A stretch of 64,000 nt of DNA from Streptomyces venezuelae (lineage in GTDB: Bacteria; Actinomycetota; Actinomycetes; Streptomycetales; Streptomycetaceae): positions 1,326,001-1,390,000 of the forward strand of contig NZ_CP029193.1 in assembly GCF_008642355.1 (NCBI RefSeq). Direction: 5' to 3'. Shown here in pieces: positions 34,894-45,273 of this stretch. Position numbers and translations under genes: made by a program. The notes beneath the pieces are model-generated. The model did no database searches and was not told the origin of the DNA. It worked only from the letters and a program-made list of their open reading frames with translations. Each line of letters opens with the position of its first letter. Positions within the stretch are counted from its first letter, which is position 1.

Positions 34894-36099
34894 TCATTCT
34901 CCGGATCGTTCGTCCCCGTCGGCTTCAAGAGCCTTGTTCAGGATGCCGGACAGGGCCCCGAGGAACGCGTCCACCTCTTCGTCGCGCACGTTCAGCGGCG
35001 GCATCAGCCGTACGACATCGGGGGCGGGCGCGTTCACCAGGAAGCCGGCGTCCTGAGCCGCCTGCTGCACCTTCGGCGCGAGCGGCTCGGTGAGCACGAT
35101 ACCCAGCAGGAGGCCCGAGCCCCTTACATGCCGTACGAGCGGGTGTCCCGGTGACTCGATTCCGTCGCGCAGCTTTTCGCCCGCGCGCTTGGTGTTGTCG
35201 AGGAGGCCCTCCGCCTCGATGGTGTCGATCACGGCGCGGCCCGCGGCGCACGCGACGGGGTTCCCGCCGAACGTCGTGCCGTGGTGACCGGGCTTGAAGA
35301 GCTCGGCGGCGGCGCCGAACGCGACGGTCGCGCCGAGCGGGAGCCCGCCCCCCAGACCCTTCGCGAGCGTGACGACATCGGGCTGTACGCCGTCGTGCGC
35401 CAGGTACTCGAACCAGTGGCCGGTGCGGCCGATTCCGGTCTGCACCTCGTCGAGGACGAGGAGCGTCCCGGTGGCCTCGGTGATCTCCCGGGCCGCCTCG
35501 AGATAGCCGGCGGGCGGCACGACGACGCCGTTCTCGCCCTGGATCGGTTCGATGACGAGGAGCGCGGTGTCGGTGGTCACTGCCGCGCGCAGGGCGTCCG
35601 CGTCGCCGTAGGGGACGTGCGTGACCTCTCCCGGCAGCGGTACGAACGGCTCCTGCTTGCCGGGCTGTCCGGTGAGGGCGAGCGCGCCCATCGTGCGGCC
35701 GTGGAAGCCGCCCTGCGTGGCGACCATGTGCCGGCGGCCGGTCAGCCTGCCGAGCTTGAACGCGCCCTCGTTGGCCTCGGCGCCGGAGTTGCAGAAGTAC
35801 ACCCGGCCCTCACGGCCGAAGAGCTGCAGCAGCTTCTCGGCGAGCGCGACGGGCGGCTCGGCGACGAAGAGGTTGGAGACGTGACCGAGCGCGCCGATCT
35901 GGGCGCTCACGGCCTCCACGATCGCCGGGTGGGCATGGCCGAGGGCGTTGACCGCGATGCCGCCGACGAAGTCGAGGTACTCCTTGCCGTCGGCGTCCCA
36001 CAGCTTGGTGCCCGCGCCGCGCACCAGCGGCAGCCGCGGCGTGCCGTAGTTGTCCATGAGTGCGTCCCGCCAGCGCGCGGTCAGCTCCTGGTTGCTCAT
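34894..36099 (-). CDS. argD: acetylornithine aminotransferase
   Basis: A 401-residue class III aminotransferase. It converts N-acetylglutamate semialdehyde to N-acetylornithine with glutamate and PLP. The cofactor motif is [18 protein letters not shown] and the Lys segment [15 protein letters not shown]. It overlaps argB by 4 bp. Length fits ArgD. Confidence 0.96.
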   Translation of the reverse strand: MSNQELTARWRDALMDNYGTPRLPLVRGAGTKLWDADGKEYLDFVGGIAVNALGHAHPAIVEAVSAQIGALGHVSNLFVAEPPVALAEKLLQLFGREGRVYFCNSGAEANEGAFKLGRLTGRRHMVATQGGFHGRTMGALALTGQPGKQEPFVPLPGEVTHVPYGDADALRAAVTTDTALLVIEPIQGENGVVVPPAGYLEAAREITEATGTLLVLDEVQTGIGRTGHWFEYLAHDGVQPDVVTLAKGLGGGLPLGATVAFGAAAELFKPGHHGTTFGGNPVACAAGRAVIDTIEAEGLLDNTKRAGEKLRDGIESPGHPLVRHVRGSGLLLGIVLTEPLAPKVQQAAQDAGFLVNAPAPDVVRLMPPLNVRDEEVDAFLGALSGILNKALEADGDERSGE

Positions 36100-37015
36100 G
36101 ACTCCCCCTCAGTGCCGGTGCTCTCGTCGTCGGGCACGACCATCGTGCCGATGCCTTCGTCCGTGAAGATCTCCAGCAGGATCGAGTGCTGGACGCGTCC
36201 GTCGATCACGCGGGCGGTCTCGACGCCGTTGCGGACGGCGTGCAGGCAGCCCTCCATCTTGGGGACCATGCCGCTGGCCAGCTCGGGCAGGAGCTTCTCC
36301 AGCTCCTTGGCGGTGAGGCGGCTGATGACCTCGTCGGAGTTCGGCCAGTCCTCGTAGAGGCCCTCGACGTCGGTGAGGACCATCAGGGTCTCGGCACCAA
36401 GCGCCGCAGCGAGTGCCGAAGCCGCCGTATCAGCATTGACGTTGTAGACATGGTGGTCGTCCTGGGAGCGGGCGATCGAGGAGACGACGGGGATGCGGCC
36501 GTCGGCGAGCAGCGCCTCGATGGCGCCGGTGTCGATCTCGGTGATCTCGCCGACCCGGCCGATGTCGACCAGTTCGCCCTCGATGCGGGGCTGGTGCTTG
36601 GTGGCGGTGATGGTGTGGGCGTCCTCGCCGGTGAGGCCGACGGCGAGCGGACCGTGCTGGTTGAGCAGTCCGACGAGCTCGCGCTGCACCTGTCCGGCGA
36701 GCACCATGCGTACGACGTCCATGGCGTCCTCGGTGGTGACGCGCAGGCCCGCCTTGAACTCGCTGACGATGCCGTGCCGGTCGAGGGCCTTGCTGATCTG
36801 CGGTCCGCCGCCGTGCACGACGACGGGCTTGAGACCCGCGTGGTGCAGGAAGACGACGTCCTGGGCGAAGGCGGCCTTCAGCGCCTCGTCGACCATGGCG
36901 TTGCCGCCGAACTTGATGACGACGGTCTTGCCGCGGTGCCGGGTCAGCCAGGGCAGCGCCTCGATGAGGGTCTGGGCCTTGGGGAGCGCGGTGTGTTTCC
37001 TCGCGGTCGGATTGC

Positions 37016-37019
<4 letters not shown>
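36096..37019 (-). CDS. argB: acetylglutamate kinase
   Basis: A 307-residue amino acid kinase. The ATP and substrate loops are [26 protein letters not shown] and the late block [15 protein letters not shown]. Arginine-inhibited forms carry an N-terminal helix; the first ~20 residues ([21 protein letters not shown]) match that, so feedback inhibition is likely. ATG 37019 overlaps the argJ stop by 4 bp. Confidence 0.97.
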
Positions 37020-39246
<2,227 letters not shown>

Positions 39247-39269
39247 CCAAGGGGTGAGGGGCGACGGGC

Positions 39270-39683
39270 TCACGGCGAGGTGAAGCGGTCCTGGGCGGCC
39301 AGGACCGCTTCGGTGTAGCGGCCCGCCCATGCCCCCATCGCACGGATCGGGACCAGCAGTGCGGTGCCCGCCTCGGTGAGGGAGTAGTCGACGCGCGGCG
39401 GCGCCTCGGCGTACGCCTGGCGTACGACCAGGCCGTTGTATTCGAGGCGGCGCAGGGCTTCGTTGAGCACCTTGGGGCTGATCCCGCCGATGCGGGCGAG
39501 CAGCGCACGCGGCCTCATGGGCCCGCTCTCGCCGAGGATGTAGACGATCACGCTGTCCCAGCGGTTCGACAGTACGTCGAAAGCCACCCTCGCCCGGCAG
39601 TCCGAGGCGTACTGGCCACCCCCGAGATCCTCGCCCGGGTCCTGTTCGTCCGCCGTCACCGCCGTCACCGCCGCCTCGATCAT
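39270..39683 (-). CDS. HxlR-family regulator
   Basis: A 137-residue winged-helix protein. The HxlR core is seen: RVAFDVLSNRWDSVIVYIL, then LARIGGISPKVLNEALRRLEYNGLV, and the wing RVDYSLTEAG. A Cys near residue 32 (ASDCRARV) could be a redox sensor as in HypR or QorR. It is divergent from a Rossmann oxidoreductase gene and presumably controls it from a palindrome between them. Confidence 0.9.
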   Translation of the reverse strand: MIEAAVTAVTADEQDPGEDLGGGQYASDCRARVAFDVLSNRWDSVIVYILGESGPMRPRALLARIGGISPKVLNEALRRLEYNGLVVRQAYAEAPPRVDYSLTEAGTALLVPIRAMGAWAGRYTEAVLAAQDRFTSP

Positions 39684-39701
39684 GCGACCATCCTGCCCGG
39701 T

Positions 39702-39729
39702 CCGACGCACACCATCCGGTGTGCGTCGG
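39702..39729. promoter_or_regulatory. perfect 28-bp palindromic operator
   Basis: Arms CCGACGCACACC (39702-39713) and GGTGTGCGTCGG (39718-39729) with 4 bases between. It lies midway between hxlR and the oxidoreductase gene and covers the -35 region of a TAGCGT -10 (39736-39741). Confidence 0.75.
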
Positions 39730-39792
39730 CGCGCCTAGCGTCTGTCCGTCACACCTCGCACATCTCGCGACACGGACGACAGGAGCACGCAC

Positions 39793-40449
39793 ATGCGCAT
39801 CGGCATTCTGGGCACGGGAGCGATGGCCGGCGCCCTCGGTTCGGCCTGGGTACGGGCCGGACACAACGTACGGGTGGGCGGCCGGGACACCGGGGCGGCC
39901 GCCCGTACCGCCCGGCTCACCGGCGCCTCCGGCCACGGCACCCTCGTCGAGGCCGCGGCCCACGGGGAGGCGGTACTGATCGCCGTACCGGCGGACGCCG
40001 CACCGCGGTTGGCCGAGGAGCTGTCCCACCCGCTCACCGGGCGGACGGTGATCGACTGCACCGTCCCGATGGTGCCGGGCGCGGACGGTCCGGCTCTGGC
40101 CACCGGCGGTGCCACCTCCGTCGCCCGGCGCATCGCGGACGCCGCCCCCGGCGCCCGGGTGGTGAAGGCGTTCGGCGTGTGCCACGAGAGCATCTGGACC
40201 CTGGACCGGCCTGCTTTCGAAGGGGCCCCGCTGGCGGTGCCGTTCTGCACGGACCAGGCGGACGCCGCGAGCCGGGTGGCGGAGCTCATCGCCTCCATGG
40301 GCTGCTCGCCCCTGCCCTGCGGCGGGCTGGATCGTGCCGTTCTGCTGGAGGCCACCGCCGTCTTCGCCGTCGGCGTCTGGTGGTCGGGCGCGGAGGCCCG
40401 CCATGCGTTCCCGGCTCCGGCCCTGGCTCCGGGGGCCGTCGACGACTAG
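39793..40449 (+). CDS. NADP-dependent oxidoreductase, F420-reductase (NPD) family
   Basis: A 218-residue Rossmann protein. It begins MRIGILGTGAMAGALGSAW, and the pattern VRVGGRDTG suits NADPH. The segment DCTVPMVPG and the C-terminal helix WWSGAEARHAFP fit the NADPH:F420 oxidoreductase/ProC-like family. With an HxlR partner, it likely answers to quinone or aldehyde stress. Start ATG 39793. Confidence 0.85.
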   Translation: MRIGILGTGAMAGALGSAWVRAGHNVRVGGRDTGAAARTARLTGASGHGTLVEAAAHGEAVLIAVPADAAPRLAEELSHPLTGRTVIDCTVPMVPGADGPALATGGATSVARRIADAAPGARVVKAFGVCHESIWTLDRPAFEGAPLAVPFCTDQADAASRVAELIASMGCSPLPCGGLDRAVLLEATAVFAVGVWWSGAEARHAFPAPALAPGAVDD

Positions 40450-40488
40450 TCAGGGGCACACGCCTGCGCCGGTCTCCTCGGGTGCCCC

Positions 40489-41091
40489 TCACTCGGGCCG
40501 CGGGGCGAGTGCCGTGCCGGTCTCGCCGATGAGGCGCAGTAGGCCGAGGACGACGATCAGGCCGCCTGGTCCGGCGAGTTCGGCCGCTCGGCGCAGGGCC
40601 GAGGGCGAGTCCTCTGCCGTGACGCACGGGCCCCGGCGGCCGGGAGACAGCAGGTCGTGCAGGGTCGTGGGGTCCGCGGCCTGGCGCGAGTCCGTGCCGG
40701 TGAGCACCAGGGGCCAGTCGGCCGGGAGGGGTGCGAGCATGCCGGAGACGTCCTTGTCGCTCATCGCGGCGAAGAGCAGCACGGGCGGGCCCGCCGGGTC
40801 CCGGGCACGGGGGGTGAGTTCGAGACGGCCGGGCCAGCGCGTGGCGGCGAGCCGGGCGCGCGGCGATTCGTCCTCCGGGGCGCGGATGCGGCCGCGTTCG
40901 GCCATCGCGTCCACCGCGGCGACGGCGGTCGCGAGGTTGTGGTGCGGGTGCGCGCCGGGCCGCGGGCAGGGCAGGTCGCGGCGCACGGTACGTGGAGTGG
41001 TGACGTCTACCAGCGTCGTCGGACCACGGCCGCCGTCGCCGTTGTCGTTGCCGCCGGCGGAACGGGCGGCGTAGCGGATCTCGCGGCCCAT
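40489..41091 (-). CDS. FolC-like C-terminal fragment, probably degenerate
   Basis: A 200-residue protein that resembles the C-terminal half of folylpolyglutamate synthase (Mur-ligase fold). HHNLATAVAAVDAM, WPGRLEL, AMSDKDVSGMLAPL and LGLLRLIGETGTAL match in order. The N-terminal ATP domain with its P-loop is missing, and the DGAHNP block that should follow GPPVLL is deleted. It cannot be an active ligase. It starts 24 bp after the rph stop on the same strand. It could be a relic or a domain reused for another purpose. Confidence 0.6.
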   Translation of the reverse strand: MGREIRYAARSAGGNDNGDGGRGPTTLVDVTTPRTVRRDLPCPRPGAHPHHNLATAVAAVDAMAERGRIRAPEDESPRARLAATRWPGRLELTPRARDPAGPPVLLFAAMSDKDVSGMLAPLPADWPLVLTGTDSRQAADPTTLHDLLSPGRRGPCVTAEDSPSALRRAAELAGPGGLIVVLGLLRLIGETGTALAPRPE

Positions 41092-41115
41092 GCGCCACGC
41101 GGACAGTCCCGTCCG

Positions 41116-43761
41116 CTACGACAGGATCTCGACGTACCCGGACGTCCCGTGGACGCGGATCCGCTGACCGTCCCTGATCAGCCGGGTCGCCTTCTCCACG
41201 CCGACGACGGCGGGCAGGCCGTACTCCCTGGCGATCACGGCGCCGTGGGTCATCAGACCGCCCACCTCGGTCACCAGGCCCGCGACGGCCACGAACAGCG
41301 GCGACCAGCTGGGGTCCGTGAAGGTGGTGACGAGGATGTCGCCCGCTTCGAGGTCGGCGTCCGCGATGTCGAGGATGACGCGGGCCCGCCCCTCGATGGT
41401 CCCGGCGGAGACCGCGAGGCCGGTCAGGGCGCCCTCGGGCACGTCGTCGCGGCGGTACGCGCCGGTGAGGGCCTCCCCGTCCGAGGTGAGGACGCGGGGC
41501 GGCGTGAGCTCCTCGTGCCACCGGAAGTCGTCCTTGCGCCGCTGGACGAGTCCGGCGTCGTCCAGGCGGTGCGTGCGCACCACGTCGCGGAGTTCGTCGA
41601 AGGTGAGGTGGAAGATGTCCTCCTTCTCGGCGAGCACGCCCGCCCCCACGAGGCGTTCGGCCTCGCCCAGCAGGGCCTGCTTGTAGACGAAGTAGCGCTG
41701 GATGATGCCGTACTTCGGGTACTCCCGGTACCCGATGAAGGACCTGACCCGGTCGATCATCCGCTTGGTCTCCTCGGCCTTCGCGTCCCCGTCCGGCAGG
41801 GCCCGCAGGCGCGTCAGCACGTCGTGCTCCTTCTCCGCCGCCTTCCGCCGCCCCTGCTCGAAGCGGTGCGCGGCGGCGCCGGGGCCGAAGTTCCTGACGT
41901 TGTCGAGGATCACGGGGACGAGTGCGGTGGGGCGTTCGCGCCACCGCGGCCTCGTGATGTCGATCTCACCGACGCAGCGCGCGCCGTACCGGTCGAGGTA
42001 GGCCTCGATGGCGTTCCGAGCCTCGGCTCCGCCCGGGAGCGCCGCCAGTTCGCCGCTCGTCAGGAAGTCCTCGTCCTCGACGCCTTGCAGATACGCCACG
42101 ACCTCCGGGTGCGGGCGGACCGCGTCCGCGACGTCGAGCAGCGCGAGGCCCATCTCGGACGTGATGTTGTCCGGGGCGGACAGGGTGAGGGTGTCGGCCG
42201 CGTTCGTCTCCCCCAGCCACTCCCGCAGCTTGTCGTTGAGCCACCAGGTGGCGTCCATGCCCGCCATGAGCGCCCGGAAGCTCAACGGGTCGCTGAGGAC
42301 CTTCTTGTGCTCGACGAAGGCCTCGTCGAGGAAGTCGAACAGCTCCGGGCCCGTCTTCGTGCGGATGTCGCGCTCCAGCGCGGCGACGGACGCCTCGCTG
42401 CGGGCGATCAGCTCGCCGACAATCGCCGGGTCGGGGCCCGTGTCGGGTGCGGTCGGCGGCGCGGTGGCGGCGGCCGGGGGCGGCCCAGCGGGCGCCTCCG
42501 CACCGTCCGGAGGCGTGAGTGCGGCGAAGTCGCCGCGGTCGATGACGGTCTCCAGCGCGTCCCTGGTCAGCGGGTCGCCCTTCCCGATGACATCGAGGAG
42601 GGCGGCACGGGTGTCGGGCGCGGCCAGGCGCGGCGTCACGTCGACGAAGAGGCGTCCGCCGGCCTCGTACATGTCGACCATGGCCGTCCGCTGCCACAGG
42701 GAGTACCCGAGCGGCTTCATCGCGTCGGTCATCATCTGCTGGTGGCCGACGGAGACGTAGACGCGGTTCTCCGGGCCATCGCCCGCACCGTCCTTCCTCT
42801 CGGGCACGGGGAAGAGCGTGGTGATCGGGCGGCTCTGCACGATGTGGAAGCCGTCGCCCGTCAGGCACCACTCGATGTCCTGCGGCCGCCCGAAGTGCGC
42901 TTCGATCCGCCGCCCGATCCGTACGAGCTCCACGACCTGGTCGTCCGTCAGCGACGGTTCCTTCTGGCGCCGCGCGTCGACCGTCACGTCCTCCGTGCCG
43001 CCGCCCGGCAGCGCGTACACGGCGCGCTCCTTGGCGGCGATGGTCCTGCCGACGACCGCGCCGTCCCGCACCGTGAAGACGTCCGGGTTCACGAGCCCGG
43101 AGACCAGGGCCTCGCCGAGGCCGAAGCCCGCGTCCACGGTGGCGGTCTTCCGGTCACCCGTGACGGGGTCGGCCGTGAAGAGGATGCCCGCGGCGTCCGG
43201 CAGGACCATGCGCTGGACGACGACGGCCATGTGGACCGTGCGGTGGTCGACGCCGTTGCGCCGACGGTAGACCACGGCGCGCTCGGTGAAGACCGAGGCC
43301 CAGCAGCGCGTGATGTGCCGGAGGATCTCCGCCGCCCCCACGACGTTGAGGTACGTGTCCTGCTGACCGGCGAACGACGCCGTCGGCTGGTCCTCGGCGG
43401 TCGCGCTGGACCGCACGGCGTAGGCGGCCCGCTCGCCGGTACGGGCGAGTGCCCGGGTCACCGCTTCCGCGAGGTCGTCCGGAACGGCGATGCCTTCGAT
43501 GGCCCGGCGGATCTCGGCGCTCACCGTCCGGATGCCCTCCTGGTCGTCAGCGCTCAACCGCGCCAGGCGGTCAAGCCGGTCGTCGAGGGAGGGCATCTCC
43601 GCGACGATGTGCCGGTAGGCGTCGGTCGTGACGCAGAAGCCGGCGGGCACATGGACGTCACCGATCCGTGCCAGCGCCCCCAGGTGTGCGCCCTTGCCGC
43701 CGACGGTGGCGGTCTGTCGATCGTCGACTTCCGCGAGGTCGATTACGTACTGCGTGCCCAT
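41116..43761 (-). CDS. rph: rifamycin phosphotransferase
   Basis: An 881-residue, three-domain dikinase related to PEP synthase. The N-terminal ATP-binding domain has VGGKGAHLGAL and AVRSSATAED. The middle domain binds rifamycin. The C-terminal swivelling His domain has GGLMTHGAVIARE, with the phosphate-carrying His at about 839. It transfers the beta phosphate of ATP to the C21 hydroxyl of rifamycin, inactivating it. PEP synthase is shorter and lacks the middle domain. The RAE-like palindrome upstream strongly supports Rph. ATG 43761. Confidence 0.93.
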   Translation of the reverse strand: MGTQYVIDLAEVDDRQTATVGGKGAHLGALARIGDVHVPAGFCVTTDAYRHIVAEMPSLDDRLDRLARLSADDQEGIRTVSAEIRRAIEGIAVPDDLAEAVTRALARTGERAAYAVRSSATAEDQPTASFAGQQDTYLNVVGAAEILRHITRCWASVFTERAVVYRRRNGVDHRTVHMAVVVQRMVLPDAAGILFTADPVTGDRKTATVDAGFGLGEALVSGLVNPDVFTVRDGAVVGRTIAAKERAVYALPGGGTEDVTVDARRQKEPSLTDDQVVELVRIGRRIEAHFGRPQDIEWCLTGDGFHIVQSRPITTLFPVPERKDGAGDGPENRVYVSVGHQQMMTDAMKPLGYSLWQRTAMVDMYEAGGRLFVDVTPRLAAPDTRAALLDVIGKGDPLTRDALETVIDRGDFAALTPPDGAEAPAGPPPAAATAPPTAPDTGPDPAIVGELIARSEASVAALERDIRTKTGPELFDFLDEAFVEHKKVLSDPLSFRALMAGMDATWWLNDKLREWLGETNAADTLTLSAPDNITSEMGLALLDVADAVRPHPEVVAYLQGVEDEDFLTSGELAALPGGAEARNAIEAYLDRYGARCVGEIDITRPRWRERPTALVPVILDNVRNFGPGAAAHRFEQGRRKAAEKEHDVLTRLRALPDGDAKAEETKRMIDRVRSFIGYREYPKYGIIQRYFVYKQALLGEAERLVGAGVLAEKEDIFHLTFDELRDVVRTHRLDDAGLVQRRKDDFRWHEELTPPRVLTSDGEALTGAYRRDDVPEGALTGLAVSAGTIEGRARVILDIADADLEAGDILVTTFTDPSWSPLFVAVAGLVTEVGGLMTHGAVIAREYGLPAVVGVEKATRLIRDGQRIRVHGTSGYVEILS

Positions 43762-43819
43762 CGTTCGGCGCCCCGTTTCCGCAGGTAGTGGCTTCGGTCG
43801 ATGATTCTGCGCCATGCCC

Positions 43820-43840
43820 GGGGCCTTGCGGCAAGTCCCC
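43820..43840. promoter_or_regulatory. RAE-like inverted repeat upstream of rph
   Basis: GGGGCCTTGCGGCAAGTCCCC, an imperfect 21-bp inverted repeat 59 bp before the rph start. It closely matches, from memory, the rifamycin-associated element found before rifamycin-inactivating genes of actinomycetes. Its centre TTGCGGCAA supplies a -35-like hexamer on each strand. Confidence 0.8.
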
Positions 43841-43854
43841 CGGGGCGCTATAAG
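43826..43854 (+). promoter_or_regulatory. plus-strand promoter inside the RAE
   Basis: -35 TTGCGG (43826-43831), 17-bp spacer, -10 TATAAG (43849-43854). It points away from rph, toward the GtrA-like gene. Confidence 0.65.
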
Positions 43855-43862
43855 TTGAGAGT

Positions 43863-43886
43863 GGCAAGGAGAGTTCTCTCCTTGCC
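43863..43886 (+). terminator. hairpin plus T-tract just after the RAE promoter
   Basis: An 11-bp stem GGCAAGGAGAG / CTCTCCTTGCC followed by TTTTCTGTTT (to 43896). It starts about 3 bp after the predicted transcription start of the plus promoter. Confidence 0.7.
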
Positions 43887-44022
43887 TTTTCTGTTTCTCA
43901 CGCGCTCTCCGGGAGCTCGTCCCGGGCTCCCCGGATTCTCCGCGCCACTTTCGCGTCCCTCCCGCCCCCCCCACCGGGCCATCCAGGCAGGTCACCCCGT
44001 GTGGCGCCATAATCTCTTCGCG

Positions 44023-44054
44023 ATGGCACCACGCGTGTGCCATGATGGCACCAC
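44023..44054. promoter_or_regulatory. operator-like repeats upstream of the GtrA-like gene
   Basis: ATGGCAC (44023-44029) and GTGCCAT (44037-44043) form an inverted repeat, and ATGGCACCAC is repeated directly at 44023 and 44045 (22-bp period). A CATAAT (44008-44013) could be the -10 box. Confidence 0.55.
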
Positions 44055-44104
44055 CGGCGACACAATGGGTCGTCGCAACGGGGCAACGGGGTGGGGAGCA
44101 GGAC

Positions 44105-44644
44105 ATGGCATCGGAAGAGCACAGCGAGAGACGGGACCGGAACCCGGGTCGCGGCGCCGCGTTACGCGCCTTCGCCCGCTTCGTGCTCTGCGGCGGCGGC
44201 GTGGGAGTCGCCTCCAGCTTCGCCGTGGCGGGCCTCGCCCACTCGGTTCCGTGGGCCCTCGCCAACGCGCTGGTCACCGTGGTCTCCACGGTGCTCGCCA
44301 CCGAGCTGCACGCCCGCTTCACCTTCGGCGCGGGCGGCCGGGCGACCTGGCGCCAGCACATGCAGTCGGCCGGGTCCGCGGCGGCGGCGTACGCGGTGAC
44401 CTGCGGGGCGATGCTGGCTCTGCAGCAGTTGGTCGCCGCGCCCGGTGCGGTGCTTGAGCAGGTCGTCTACCTGTCGGCGTCCGCGCTCGCCGGGGTCGCC
44501 CGGTTCGCGGTGCTGCGCGTCGTCGTCTTCGCCCGCGGCCGTCGCCCGCGGACCGTGCCCGAAGGCGCCTCCCGCCCCGTGGCCGTGCCCGTGACCCGCA
44601 CCGCGGCCCCGGCCGGCACCGCGACCCTCTGCCCCGCGGCCTGA
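44105..44644 (+). CDS. GtrA-like membrane protein with a TTA codon
   Basis: A 179-residue protein with about four membrane helices in the GtrA pattern (FVLCGGGVGVASSFAVAG; WALANALVTVVSTVLATELHARFTFG; AAAAYAVTCGAMLALQQLV; VVYLSASALAGVARFAVLRVVVF). GtrA proteins help move or modify lipid-linked sugars of the envelope. Codon 20 (44162-44164) is TTA, the rare leucine codon read only by the bldA tRNA in Streptomyces, so expression is probably tied to development. ATG 44105 has GGGGAGCAGG upstream. Confidence 0.82.
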   Translation: MASEEHSERRDRNPGRGAALRAFARFVLCGGGVGVASSFAVAGLAHSVPWALANALVTVVSTVLATELHARFTFGAGGRATWRQHMQSAGSAAAAYAVTCGAMLALQQLVAAPGAVLEQVVYLSASALAGVARFAVLRVVVFARGRRPRTVPEGASRPVAVPVTRTAAPAGTATLCPAA

Positions 44645-44677
44645 CCGCGCGGCCGAGACGCAGGTCACACCCGGCCA

Positions 44678-44704
44678 TGTCACAGGGGGAACGGCTGTCT
44701 CGTC
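44678..44704 (+). promoter_or_regulatory. ECF41-type promoter
   Basis: TGTCACA (44678-44684), 16-bp spacer, CGTC (44701-44704), the reported recognition pattern of ECF41 sigma factors. It lies 65 bp upstream of the AhpD-like gene, so SigJ at 45274 likely drives its own operon. Confidence 0.85.
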
Positions 44705-44768
44705 CCAGGGGGTGTAGAGGCAGGGGCCGGGAAGGGCCGCCGGGGACCGTCACCGTAGGGAGCACAGC

Positions 44769-45242
44769 ATGGACGCCCGACTGAACTACATGAGCCGGCC
44801 CAACGCCGGGAAGGCCATGAAGTACTTCCTGTCGGGGGTCAAGGCTCTGCAGCAATCGACGCTGCCCCCGGCGACGCAGGAGCTGGTGGCCCTGCGGGTC
44901 AGTCAGATCAACGGCTGCGCGGGCTGCATCGACATGCACACCAAGGAGGCCGCGCTGGCGGGCGAGTCCTCGCTGCGCCTGAACCTGGTGGCGGCGTGGC
45001 GCGAGGCCACCGTCTTCACCGAGGCCGAGCGTGCCGCGCTGGAGCTGGCGGAGGAGGGCACCCGGGTCGCGGACGCGGCCGTCGGGGTGAGCGACGACGT
45101 GTGGGACCGTGCCGCCCGGCACTACGACGAGGACGAACTGACCGCGCTGGTCCTCCACATCGGGTTCATGAACATGGTGAACCGGCTGAACATCATCACG
45201 CGGCAGCCGGCGGGCGACTACGTGCCGGGACAGCTGCACTGA
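44769..45242 (+). CDS. AhpD-like alkylhydroperoxidase (carboxymuconolactone decarboxylase family)
   Basis: A 157-residue all-helical protein. The redox motif is QINGCAGCIDMHTKEA, with the CxxC pair and nearby His of the family. Genes of this kind are the usual partner of ECF41 sigma factors, and sigJ follows 31 bp downstream in the same operon. It may reduce peroxides or serve as a substrate for the sigma response. The start ATG 44769 has GGGAG. Confidence 0.92.
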   Translation: MDARLNYMSRPNAGKAMKYFLSGVKALQQSTLPPATQELVALRVSQINGCAGCIDMHTKEAALAGESSLRLNLVAAWREATVFTEAERAALELAEEGTRVADAAVGVSDDVWDRAARHYDEDELTALVLHIGFMNMVNRLNIITRQPAGDYVPGQLH

Positions 45243-45273
45243 CCGGGCCGAGCGGGGATCAATGGGGGGCCAC

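Noticed and set aside
41116..43761. Phosphoenolpyruvate synthase
   Set aside because: The domain order with an extra middle domain, the length of 881 and the RAE-like site favour rifamycin phosphotransferase.
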